In this document: positions 9,702-17,174 of the stretch, in pieces
Layout: the number at the start of each line of letters is the position of its first letter
How positions within the stretch are numbered: the stretch's first letter is position 1
DNA from: Entrophospora sp. SA101
Taxonomy: Eukaryota > Glomeromycota > Glomeromycetes > Entrophosporales > Entrophosporaceae
Assembly (NCBI GenBank): GCA_958430865.1
Contig: CAUDNR010000606.1
Coordinates: 870-28,304, forward strand
Direction: 5' to 3'
Length of the DNA: 27,435 bases
Made by a program: the position numbers and the translations under genes
Notes under the pieces: model-generated
Databases searched by the model: none
Seen by the model: only the letters and a program-made list of their open reading frames with translations
What the model was told of the DNA's origin: nothing

Positions 9702-9812
9702 AATTTAGGTTCTAAGCCCAATTATTTACCTTGGATTTTAGGAGGAGTGGGAATAGTTGGTTTGATTGGAGCAATTGTTTATTTCTTGACTAGAAAAGGA
9801 GAAAAAAAATAA
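9306..9812 (+). CDS. Cys-rich protein with C-terminal membrane anchor behind a (GA)n tract
   Basis: This 168-residue protein starts at ATG 9306, 31 bases after the previous gene, with no clear ribosome-binding site. The N-terminal 120 residues have about nine Cys, including CDC, CEC and single Cys in between, and four TGA-encoded Trp. A tract of (GA)14 then codes for alternating Glu-Arg. It is followed by NYLPWILGGVGIVGLIGAIV and a basic end (RKGEKK), a typical C-terminal membrane anchor with a positive cytoplasmic tail. There is no signal peptide. The anchor resembles that of the Ser/Asn-rich protein at the right end of the window (VPWIVLGSILVMSGLVGYLV, KKRK). Its frame-dependent anchor makes it a candidate phase-variable surface protein. 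Confidence 0.75.
9672..9700 (+). repeat. (GA)14 microsatellite inside the 9306 gene
   Basis: Twenty-nine bases of perfect GA repeat. In the present length the frame runs through into the membrane anchor. The other two frames hit TAG at 9706 or TAA at 9713, so a change of unit number that is not a multiple of three ends the protein just before the anchor. Confidence 0.95.
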
Positions 9813-9813
9813 T

Positions 9814-11673
9814 ATGGTTAACTCTGATTACGAAACTGATTCTGAACTTGAAGAGAAAGAAATCTCCGAGGTTGATTCTAAGTCTGAATCTGAAGAAGAA
9901 ATAAGTTTACAAGAATGACAAAAAATTCATCCTGATTTCACGGAAGAATGACAAAAACAATGAGAATATTGAAAATTTTCCCACGATGAAGTTAAAGAAT
10001 GAATTGCTGCTGGTTTAACTCCCCAAGATGTTGAATTTGCTGCTTATTTTTATAATAACAATTATAAACCAAAAGATTTAAACAAAGTTAATTTAGAAGA
10101 AAAGAGAGAAGAATGTATAGAATGAAAAAAATGAGTAAATATTCATGAGGATTTTAATAATGGGCGTGGAGGTGGAAATAGGCGTTGAGATGGATATAAA
10201 TATAAAACTTACCAACAACGCTGAAAAGAAGAAAACCTAACTTATCAAGATGCCCAAGAATGAATTCCCGCGGGCTTTAAACCAGATGATTACGAGCAAG
10301 TTTATCAATGAAAAAGCCTTAACTTCACTCCTCGAAAAGCTCAAAATTGAATAAAAGAAAACTTAACAATTAATGACGCTGAATTTGCTACTTATCTAAA
10401 ATGAAAAAAACATAAATTTAATTCAGATTTAGATTTAGAGCAATTAGAAAGAGAATTTAAGATTGCCAAAAATTATCTGGATTGAAAATATCCTCAAGCA
10501 CAAAGAAACACTATCAAAGAATTAGATATCTCCTATAAAGACCTCACTGACAGCTTGGATTTAAGTGATTTTGTTAATTTAGAGAGATTAGATTGTTCTT
10601 ATAATCGACTCGTTGGTAGCTTGCAATCTTTACAAAACTTAACTAAATTAAAGTATTTAGATATTAGAGATACTGATATCGATAGTGGTTGAGAATATTT
10701 ACCTGATAGTTTAGAGCATTTTGATTGTTCGGCAAACGAAAGTGAAGATGCTAAAGTAAAAGTTATCGAGCAGGAACTAAGTAAATTTGGCGAGTCAAAC
10801 TTCGGCAATTTTATTTACCTTCTAAAAAACTGAAAAACAAACCGGCAAGCCCAACAACAAATTCAACTTCTCCAAAAACAACAATCCCAATTCCAAGAAC
10901 AAGAGAAACAAATCAACTACCTCGAACTTCGTGTCCAAGAATTAACTCAACTAATAAAACAACAAAAACAAAAAATCATTCAAGACTTTTTAAACGTTCT
11001 TCCCGAAAAAGAATTAATTCAGCAACTAATCACTACTTGTTTAGAATTCAAGAAAGCCGAAAAGCAAAAGCTTCCTTCCCGGAAATTGAAAAAAGAATGT
11101 CAAAGAATTGAAGACGAGTTAGAAGAAAAGCTCGGAGAAGAATTTGTTGAGAAAATCCAATTTATTCTCAGTGATTGTGAAAGGTTAGTAGAGTGAGAAT
11201 TAGAATTAGAAGAAAGACTAAAAGGCAAAACTTTCTTAATTGAAGAACAAAAACAAACTTTAAAGCAAATCACAGATGACAAGGAAGAAAAAGAACTAAT
11301 CATCAAGCATGAAAGGGTTAGCCAAGAGCAAAAAGAACAATTTCAATCTCTAAAACTAGAAATAGCCGAAATGAAAGGACAATTAGCCATAATAAAAGAT
11401 AGGCCTACTCAACAAAATATTAATGTAGAGGGAGGTCATGCTTTAATTGGCAATCAAATTGGAGATAATGCTAATTTGAGTTATAATAGACCGATTGAAT
11501 TATTTCCAAAAGAACAAGAAACCGAAAACTTAGCAAGTAGAGCTAAAAGACAACTATCAATCTCCTCCCAAATTGACCGAGAGAATAACAAAGAAATTAA
11601 GTTAGGTGAGGAGCAACAAGCCCAAATTATCCAACCCACTTACGGTATTCCTAGCTCCAGCAAAAACAATTAA
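9814..11673 (+). CDS. W-repeat / leucine-rich-repeat / coiled-coil protein
   Basis: This 619-residue protein starts at ATG 9814, one base after the previous stop. Residues 1-35 are acidic. Residues about 35-215 hold at least three copies of a motif of the type W-x4-(F/L)-(S/T)-x3-(A/V)-x2-W-I-x3-(L/F)-x3-D, for example DEVKEWIAAGLTPQDVEF and DAQEWIPAGFKPDDYEQV. Residues about 232-310 are leucine-rich repeats (LERLDCSYNRLVGSL, LKYLDIRDTDI). A long coiled coil follows (about 335-520), then a short Gly/Asn segment (GGHALIGNQIGDNANL). All Trp codons I read are TGA, none TGG. LRR and coiled-coil domains suggest a protein-interaction or host-directed role (inference). The C-terminus may be frameshifted (see 11655-11753). 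Confidence 0.8.
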
Positions 11674-11753
11674 TTTCCCCACAACTTTCCCAAATCCTCA
11701 CCAACCAACTTTCCTTACTAACCAACCTTAATCAACTCCAAAAACCAATGTAG
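11655..11753 (+). pseudogene. possible frameshifted C-terminus of the LRR/coiled-coil gene
   Basis: In the frame ending at TAG 11751-11753 the DNA reads LQQKQLISPQLSQILTNQLS, continuing LLTNLNQLQKPM, a clean heptad-like helix in the style of the plus-arm coils. The annotated gene instead stops at 11673 after PSSSKNN. A single frame change near 11650 would add this helix. There is no start codon and no ribosome-binding site for an independent ORF. Confidence 0.4.
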
Positions 11754-11851
11754 AACCTTTTTAACAAAAGAACCTACCTGATTAAGTCAAGAAATCAGTC
11801 TCGACTCCTAAAATCCACAAACCTTAATTCTCCCTCCTTTAACATATTCAC
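11754..11851. other. short gap between convergent arms
   Basis: The plus and minus arms end facing each other here. The only structure I see is CTGATT-N8-AATCAG (about 11779-11798), a weak six-base-pair hairpin. It is not followed by a T run in either direction, so I do not call a terminator. Confidence 0.4.
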
Positions 11852-12808
11852 TCATTTACCAACTACTTTTCCCTTATCCCTAATCCGGCAATTCTTTAAT
11901 TTAGACTTGGCTTTCTCTTCTAAGCCAAAGCAAAAATTAACCAAACTCTTCTCAGTCTCCTTCTTATTCCGAGTAAAGTGCATTAAGGCATATTTCTTGT
12001 GAACTTTCCTTTCTCCTACCTCACAAAAGAAGTAATCCTGGACGGCATAAAGGATTTGGTATTTCTTGGGTCGGGTAATCATAAAATCATCCCAATTCCG
12101 GGTAAAAGGGTTAAGGGTTTCTTCTAAGGCTAAGGAGTGGACATCCTCACGGGGCTTGACAAGATTGATATAAAGAAATCATTGTTTATCTTTGCTCCAT
12201 GCTTTTACTCCTTCTTTATTATTTTGCTCTTTCATGGCCTCCGCTTCCCTCCGTAAAGCAAACAAAATATCCTCTTGCTCAAACACACTCAAAAACCAAC
12301 TACTCCAAGAATAAGGGTTGGCTAAAAAGGTAATCTTTAAGGGTTGGTCTTTTCTTTTTAAGCTATCTACTAAGTCCCGGAAATTAAATTGCTCTCGGGG
12401 TAAAAATTCTTGGTCAATGGGAATGGCTTCTTCATAAACAATCTCACTGACCGTTTTGGCTCTTCCACCGCGGGCTTTCTTATAGGAGAATAAATCATAA
12501 AAGAAAAGGTAAAGCTCTCCTTGGTAATAAACTCCTTTTTCTTTTACTTCCCATTCGCGGGGTTGGAAGTTGGGGATTAATCCTTCTCGTTCTATTTCTC
12601 ACAGGACATCTAAGAAAAGAGGCTTGGAGCATTCTAGGCTGTCGTGTCAGTGTCTTCTTACCCAAGCAAAGAATTCTCCTTTGGTGATTATTCGAGTGAA
12701 AAGCTCTAATATCTTGCTGAAAGTTTTGCCGGTCTTTCTTTCGGTGAGGTAGATGTGGAATAGCCCGGGTTGTTTATAGATAGCAGGCCAGTTGATTAAT
12801 TTAGTCAT
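11852..12808 (-). CDS. phi29 gp16-like DNA-packaging ATPase (terminase-type)
   Basis: This 318-residue protein starts at ATG 12808; three TGA codons are read as Trp. The motif order matches the protein-primed phage packaging ATPase family: Walker A-like TERKTGKT (residues 22-29, with Thr where the first Gly usually is), WVRRHW about 20 residues later (compare YVRRYK in gp16), a Walker B-like VSEIVYEEAI (Glu-Glu instead of Asp-Glu), and then LKITFLANPYSWSSWF where gp16 has a CLSNA...NPYF segment. Length is close to gp16 (about 330). It would pump DNA into a procapsid. It is last in the minus arm, behind ImmA-like and RuvC-like genes. This call rests on motif order, not on a search. Confidence 0.65.
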
Positions 12809-12810
12809 GG

Positions 12811-13491
12811 TTATTTAACTTTAATTACCTCCTCACTAACTCCTAACTCGGCTAGTTTCTCTATTACTCGAGCAATCTCTCCTTTATTTTGCTTGTCACT
12901 GATATGAATTGTCAATCAGTATTTATTCTGGCTAATCCTTTTAGTGGAAACAAAAGCTCTTAGGTCTAGGTTTCCCTGAATAGTCTCTCGTCTGATTATT
13001 TTTCACTGCTCATTAACATTCTCCGGTTCAACTGGGAATTTTATTATTCCTTCTTGGGTTTCTAAATAAACTCGGTCGTTTTCTTCAGCTTGATTAGTGG
13101 TAGGATTTGCCAGGCTGAGCAAACCTTCTCGGTCTTCTTTTGGTAGGTTTTCCAACACAAAAGGCAAAGTATAATCATCCAAAGTTTTCCAGAAGGTGAG
13201 GTTATGCTTTTTAGAATATTGTTTTCCTTCCACTTCTTGTTGTAAAGTATGAGCTAATTCGTGGGCTAAGGTGCGAAAGATTAGACTTTCGTCTCGGGTT
13301 AATTTAAGGTATATTTGGTGTAATCCCGGCACTGTTTTGCCATCGTGAAAACCATTATGCCTAAGCCATTCCTCATTAAATTTCTCTCCGGCTGGTCGGT
13401 GAAAAAATACCTCAACTTTTATTTGTTGTTTTTCGGCAAAAAGTCGGGCTATTCTTTTGATTTCTAGTTCTATGTTGATTAATTTACTCAT
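12811..13491 (-). CDS. ImmA/IrrE-type zinc metallopeptidase-like protein
   Basis: This 226-residue protein starts at ATG 13491 behind TAGGAGGTAAAC, and overlaps the resolvase stop by eight bases (ATGAGTAA). The motif HELAH at residues 77-81 within FRTLAHELAHTLQQ is the HExxH zinc-binding site of gluzincin-like peptidases such as phage and ICE ImmA/IrrE proteins; a third ligand could be an Asp or Glu further on, which I cannot assign. The C-terminal 65 residues, reached through a TGA-encoded Trp at 13003, look like a separate small alpha/beta domain (NKYWLTIHI, then EIARVIEKLAELG). ImmA proteins cleave phage-type repressors, but no repressor gene is seen nearby. A SprT-like or virion-associated peptidase is possible. 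Confidence 0.65.
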
Positions 13492-13927
13492 GTTTACCTC
13501 CTAATCAGTAAACTAACCAAGCATCTAGTTGGTGGACACTAATTCTTTGCTGGTAGAGGCTTCAACCTTTGCCGCGACCTTGATGGTATTCTAAGCCGGA
13601 TATGGTCTTGGTTCCTTTTAACAATTTGCCTTTCAACTCCTTTACTTGGTTGACTGGCACACTCTTTATTATCTCTACCGGCAAAACAGCCAAAGCTCCC
13701 AGTAATTTAAAGAGGCTAGTCATATCCTTGCCCCTTAAACCCACATAATTCGTGCTTTCATAAAGCAAAATGTCAGGCTGGTATACTTTCACTAACGAAA
13801 CAATAAATTCATAGTGCTTTTGCCAGTCTTTTCCTTGATAACAATTAAATTCCTCTTGCTGACCATTCCGAAAATAAATCCCGGTAGTTCCGGTTCCAGA
13901 TGGGTCAATGCTTAATATTCTTACCAT
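13484..13927 (-). CDS. RuvC-like Holliday junction resolvase
   Basis: This 147-residue protein starts at ATG 13927 and ends at TAA 13484; it crosses one TGA as Trp at 13562 and another near 13505. It shows the RNase H-fold layout of RuvC-type resolvases: ILSIDPSGTGTTGI with Asp8 on the first strand, ILLYES with Glu57 on the fourth, and HQLDAWLVYW with Asp135 near the end. Length fits compact phage or poxvirus-type RuvC homologues rather than the 170-residue bacterial RuvC. It would cut branched DNA before packaging or during recombination. Directly downstream are the metallopeptidase and packaging ATPase, which fits a role in preparing DNA for packaging. Confidence 0.75.
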
Positions 13928-14139
13928 GGCTTAAAGATTTTTCCTGTGTATACGGGCACGGAAGGCCCACGGGGGAAGGATACTCTGACGGTGGGGTCAG
14001 GATTTATCCTTAACCCGTGGGGGTTAAGTGATATCTCACAGACAACCAGCCAGTCAGCATCTCTCTCCCCGTGGTTGCCTTGGGGGTCTTTTATTTGGGT
14101 ATTAAAGCACAGCTTTAAGGTTTGGGTTGGTTTGTTCAT
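13921..14139 (-). CDS. 72-residue hypothetical protein
   Basis: ATG 14139 to TAA 13921, two bases after the stop of the upstream gene and overlapping the resolvase start by seven bases (ATGGTAA). The sequence is beta-rich with LKLCFNTQIKDPQGNHGE and a Pro-rich end (SFPRGPSVPVYTGKIFKPW). No membrane segment or Cys motif. I do not recognise it. The region around its start (14131-14165) is nearly repeated at 16246-16281. Confidence 0.7.
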   Translation of the reverse strand: MNKPTQTLKLCFNTQIKDPQGNHGERDADWLVVCEISLNPHGLRINPDPTVRVSFPRGPSVPVYTGKIFKPW

Positions 14140-14141
14140 GG

Positions 14142-14570
14142 CTATTTTTTGCTCGGTGGGTAGAAGTCAATTATTTGCTTGTTGGTAATCCATTTTCGGT
14201 ATTTAAAAACTAAATTTTGCCCTAAGAGAGCTAATTTAGTGATTTGGTTTCATTTCTCAGGTGGGAGGTCTTCCTTTCTGGCTTGGAGGGTTTCTTTGTT
14301 GGCTAGTTTTAGGTCGTAATCTAATTGCCCTTTTCTTTTGCCGGTCTTTCTTATTCTTTCGGCTATTTCTTGGACGGAACCGATTAGAGAATAAGTGGTG
14401 TAGTTTTCGGGGTGGGGTTCGTGGTAATAGGAGTTGATTTTTTTGGTGAGTTCTTGGAGGAGGTTAGTTTGGGTTTCGTTGGTGGGTTGACCGAGTTTGG
14501 TTAGGAGGTATTTTTCTATTCCTTCTCGGTCGGTAATTTGCTGGCTGGCTAGTTGGTTTCAGAAGTTCAT
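14142..14570 (-). CDS. 142-residue hypothetical protein, possible OB fold at C-terminus
   Basis: ATG 14570 (upstream AAAAAGG, seven bases away) to TAG 14142. TGA-encoded Trp occurs at position 4 and again near residue 102. The N-terminal half is helical (IEKYLLTKLGQ, LLQELTKKI). The C-terminal half, about residues 60-135, alternates strands and charged turns (TYSLIGSVQEI, LDYDLKLANKETLQ, LALLGQNLVFKYRKW), which could be an OB-type nucleic-acid-binding domain. That is a guess from pattern only. It is the first gene after a 552-base gap and so may head its own transcript with the resolvase, metallopeptidase and packaging ATPase. Confidence 0.65.
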
Positions 14571-14890
14571 ATAAACCTTTTTAACATTTGTTTTTGTTGG
14601 GGGTTTGCTTGGCTTAACCTGACCTATCAGGATGGGATTTTGGTTGGTAGTTGGTTGGTAAATTTGGCTTGTTTTTTTTGGTCTCTCTTGCCTTTTTGGG
14701 TTTCTCTTTTGGGAAAGGAAAATAACCTTAAACATAAACTCTTATCAAACCACCTATACCATCCCCTTGGGAATAAGAAAATTAAAACCCCTTTCCCTCT
14801 CGACTTCTCAATAATTCCTGACCGAAAAAAACCTGTTCGGCTTGCTGGGTTCAACTTAATTAGCAAACATAAACCTAATTTCACTTACTC

Positions 14891-14908
14891 AGCTGAACGT
14901 TTTCAGCT
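14891..14908. repeat. 7-bp hairpin, CGTT loop
   Basis: AGCTGAA-CGTT-TTCAGCT, perfect stem. No T run follows in either direction, so not an obvious intrinsic terminator. Confidence 0.7.
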
Positions 14909-14935
14909 TATTCATGCTATTGCCTAGTCACATGG

Positions 14936-14950
14936 CCTGGCTGAACCAGG
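14936..14950. repeat. 5-bp hairpin
   Basis: CCTGG-CTGAA-CCAGG, 28 bases after the previous hairpin. Confidence 0.55.
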
Positions 14951-15051
14951 TTGCTTTTAGCTCCGTTCAAACGAGGGTCGATTGTTTTCTCTTTTGGCTG
15001 ATGGGGCTAAATAAGGACTTACTTGGTTAATTAAGCATTTTCAAAGATTAT

Positions 15052-15068
15052 GTTAATGAGACATTAAC
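15052..15068. repeat. 7-bp inverted repeat, possible operator
   Basis: GTTAATG-AGA-CATTAAC, a near-palindrome of the size of a dimeric repressor site. ACTTGGTTA occurs on both sides (about 15030 and 15067). Confidence 0.55.
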
Positions 15069-15122
15069 TTGGTTATCTGGTGGGAGTTGGTAGGTTTAGC
15101 CTGTGGCTCCCGTGAGGAGAGT

Positions 15123-15446
15123 TTACATTTTCTGTTCTCCTTTCTTGGTTCACTTGCCGTTCACTTTTTCTACTTGGTCGGCTTTGGTGAAGGTGAAAAT
15201 CACGGGACATTCTCGCGGTAAATCTTTCCGGTAATGGGTAAACCAAGTGGGAGTGTCAAAGTGTTTGTAAAAGGTTCGGATTTTCTTTTCGTAGACATTA
15301 AAGCTAATTCACCCAGTCTCTAACTTGAAGCCTACACTGCCAAAGCTGCCTTGGAATTGTTGGCTTTCGTCTAGTTCGTTTCAGATATCGTTCTCTTGGT
15401 GGATGGCTAGGGTGTTATGGAGATAGTGGAATTTAAATTTAAGCAT
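15123..15446 (-). CDS. 107-residue hypothetical protein
   Basis: ATG 15446 is preceded by AAGGAGGTCACC and overlaps the recombinase stop by eight bases (ATGCTTAA); the frame ends at TAA 15123. Three or more TGA codons are read as Trp. The protein is aromatic and strand-rich (FQGSFGSVGFKLETGW, ISFNVYEKKI, CPVIFTFTKADQVEK) with one Cys and no membrane segment. I do not recognise it. Its coupling to the recombinase suggests a recombination accessory factor (inference). Confidence 0.7.
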
Positions 15447-16305
15447 GGTGACCTCCTTGGCTTGGTTGCCACAGCCGACTATAATCCCCGTAAAGATAAG
15501 CAAAATCATTGTGAATATAAGTCTCGGTAGTTTGGACACTGCTGTGACCCAGTAGTCTTTGGATAGTCATTAATTGGGCTCCTTTTTGGTAGAGGAGGGT
15601 AGCAAAGCTTCTTCGGAAAGTATGGGGGGTTATTCTTTTCGGGATATTAGCTTGGTGGGTTCGGGTTTTTAAGAGCCACCGGATATATTCAGCTTTGATG
15701 GGTTTGCCTCTTTGGTTGGTGAATAAGTAGTCTGGCTTGGTTGGGTTTAAATGTTTAATTAAGAAATCCGGCAAAAAGATATAACGGACTTTATTACCTT
15801 TGCCGTGGACTTTTAATTGGTTGCCCTGTCAGTCTTGGTGTTTGATGTTGATTAACTCGTTAATTCTGACCCCGGAGTAGAGCAAGAAATCGAGAATTAA
15901 GTTGTTCCGGGCATGGATGGTGGGGTTTTTTTCTACTTTGGTTTGCTTTAAGAGGGCTAGTTCTTTTTCCGTGATGGTATCAAAGAACTTTCTTTGGACT
16001 TGGGGGATTAGTCGAGCAATCTTTTCTCATTCGACTTTGAGTTTCTTGAATTTGACATAGGAATTGAGGGCATACTTTTGGACTTTCAGGGTGGTGGCTT
16101 GGTATTTTGGCAGGTTAGTTTTGAAATACTCTTTTACTTGGTTGGTGGTGAACTTAGCTGGGAAGGGTCGAAGGGCATTTAAGTAGGAGGCAATAGTGTT
16201 CGGAGCTAAGTTTTTGTCTTGGAGGTATTCCAGGTATTGGCTGTGTTTCTTCATGGCTATTTTTGGCTGGTGGGTGGTTTTGGCTCAGTAGTGGTTTCAG
16301 TTCAT
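15439..16305 (-). CDS. tyrosine recombinase / integrase (complete)
   Basis: Two starts are possible: ATG 16305, in a TAATG overlap with AAAGGAAG upstream (288 residues), or ATG 16254 (271 residues). I prefer the first because the junction matches the rest of the operon. With that numbering the catalytic set is complete: Arg147 (SGVRINEL), Lys169 (HGKGNK), His228 and Arg231 (HTFRR), His254 (LLGH) and Tyr263 (TETYIHND). The N-terminal part is a SAM-like core-binding domain (LAPNTIASYLNALRPF). TGA at 16027 and elsewhere is Trp. It would integrate, excise or invert the element. Its motifs match the partial recombinase at the left edge, so the window holds two relatives. No attachment site could be defined. 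Confidence 0.9.
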
Positions 16306-16613
16306 TAGTCTTTGCTTCCTTTCAATTCTTCCCAGTCTACTAGGTAATAATAGCCTCGTATATTTCGGCAGTGGAAAAGATACTTTTTTTGGTAGCACTG
16401 ACCTCGGGCGATAGTTTCCCAGATGGTGAAGTCAGTGATTTTCTCGGGAAAAGCTTGAATAACTCGAATATGCTGGTGGGGTTTTTTGAGGTTGACCAGC
16501 AAGTCATAATAAGACTGACCGGCATATTGGCTTTTGGCGGAAGCTTTTTTGGCTTGGACTTTGGTGATGGTTCCTTGGAGGTGGTAAAGGAATTGGGAAC
16601 GGGCTTTAGTCAT
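16305..16613 (-). CDS. 102-residue OB-fold-like protein
   Basis: ATG 16613 has AAAGGAGGAAACCC upstream and overlaps the previous gene by eight bases (ATGACTAA). The pattern GTITKVQAK, SYYDLLVNL, HIRVIQAF and NIRGYYYLVDWEEL (five strands with a helix after the third) fits a small OB fold, as in single-stranded DNA-binding or PriB-like proteins. There is no acidic SSB C-terminal tip. It lies directly before the recombinase. Function by pattern only. Confidence 0.55.
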   Translation of the reverse strand: MTKARSQFLYHLQGTITKVQAKKASAKSQYAGQSYYDLLVNLKKPHQHIRVIQAFPEKITDFTIWETIARGQCYQKKYLFHCRNIRGYYYLVDWEELKGSKD

Positions 16614-16812
16614 GGGTTTCCTCCTTTTGGGCTTCTTCTCGGGCTAGGTTAAGGATAATACAGTCTTGGTAGTGCTTGTTTAAGAGAGCTTGCCATTGTT
16701 TTGGACAGTTGGTTGGGCAAGGGTTATTTTCTTTTTCGTGGATTTCCAGCAATTGGTAAGTAGAGAAGCACTGGGGGCAGGTGAATTTGAGGTGCTTTTC
16801 GATTTTAGCCAT
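16606..16812 (-). CDS. 68-residue zinc-finger-like protein
   Basis: I chose ATG 16812 because AAAGGAGGAACC stands before it and it gives the eight-base overlap (ATGGCTAA) seen elsewhere; an upstream ATG at 16860 is also in frame. Residues 10-35 contain CPQC and then CPTNC, a possible four-Cys zinc site, followed by a helix (WQALLNKHYQDCIILNLARE). Likely a small DNA- or protein-binding factor. Confidence 0.7.
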   Translation of the reverse strand: MAKIEKHLKFTCPQCFSTYQLLEIHEKENNPCPTNCPKQWQALLNKHYQDCIILNLAREEAQKEETHD

Positions 16813-17008
16813 GGTTCCTCCTTTCTTTGTCTTTACCAAAAGCCAAAGGGCTTCGTTCACAGTCTTGGCATTTGTCTTTGAAGGTAAATATTCTTTTGAA
16901 GCTCATTTCTTGCTGGCAACGGGAGCAGTTTTTATTGAGGACTCAAAAGAGCAGGGTCAGCAAGAGAGCAAGGTTGATTAAGCTGAGGGTGAAAGTTAGT
17001 TTATTCAT
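16805..17008 (-). CDS. 67-residue membrane protein with CxxC pairs
   Basis: ATG 17008 follows AAAAGGAGGCCAACC and overlaps the previous gene by eight bases (ATGAATAA). Residues 3-24 are a membrane helix (LTFTLSLINLALLLTLLFWV). Then come CSRC and CQDC 19 residues apart, a rubredoxin-knuckle or zinc-ribbon spacing, and a basic end. The Cys pairs probably bind zinc next to the membrane. Confidence 0.7.
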
Positions 17009-17174
17009 GGTTGGCCTCCTTTTCGGGTTCACTTTCTGACTCGGGTTCTCTGTTCACGGCTTGGCTAGCCGTCAAAACAATCGTGTGCAAAAGTAGTCTT
17101 AATTGTTGGTTTTCGGACTTTAATTGGTTGATTTCCCTTTGTAATTGGGCTTGGGTTTTTAAGTTTCTAGGCAC
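17001..17174 (-). CDS. 57-residue coiled-coil protein with GTG start
   Basis: GTG 17174 is preceded by CAGGAGGTCTCCC and overlaps the previous stop as GTGCCTAG, the same eight-base geometry as its neighbours. The protein is one coiled coil (LQREINQLKSENQQLRLLL) with an acidic Glu/Pro/Ser end. Likely a small dimerising partner for one of the neighbours. Confidence 0.7.
   Translation of the reverse strand: MPRNLKTQAQLQREINQLKSENQQLRLLLHTIVLTASQAVNREPESESEPEKEANHE

Larger units (their letters stand above)
14571..15122. other. 552-base gap with several hairpins; no convincing gene
   Basis: Both flanking genes point leftwards. The stretch holds three good inverted repeats (listed separately) plus CCTGA-CCTA-TCAGG near 14619. 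Small ORFs exist on both strands but have odd composition and no ribosome-binding site. The region could be the leader and control region of the 14570-11852 gene set, a structured RNA, or an origin or attachment region. I could fit no known RNA family to it. Confidence 0.5.

Noticed and set aside
9726..9812. LPxTG sortase signal at the anchor of the 9306 gene
   Set aside because: The sequence is LPWIL with no Thr-Gly, and a wall-less organism would not need sortase anchoring.
9284..14630. 13-base matches such as TAGGTCAGGTTAA (9284, inverted near 14618), AACCTTTTTAACA (11754, 14574) and CCGTTCACTTTTT (15157, inverted near 18058) as attachment sites
   Set aside because: Several 13-mers are expected to recur by chance in 27 kb of biased sequence, and none sits at a plausible element boundary pair.
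14624..14884. Basic 86-residue minus-strand ORF in the gap (GTG start)
   Set aside because: No ribosome-binding site, TAA immediately before the GTG, low-complexity basic composition, and none of the overlap geometry used by all neighbours.
14553..14927. Plus-strand ORF across the gap
   Set aside because: Wrong strand for this arm, begins inside a good minus-strand gene, Trp/Phe/Leu-rich as expected for antisense of A-rich DNA, and no ribosome-binding site.
14950..14985. tRNA-like T-loop (CTCCGTTCAAACGAGG)
   Set aside because: The flanking five bases do not form a T stem, position 61 is not C, and no anticodon or acceptor stem fits.
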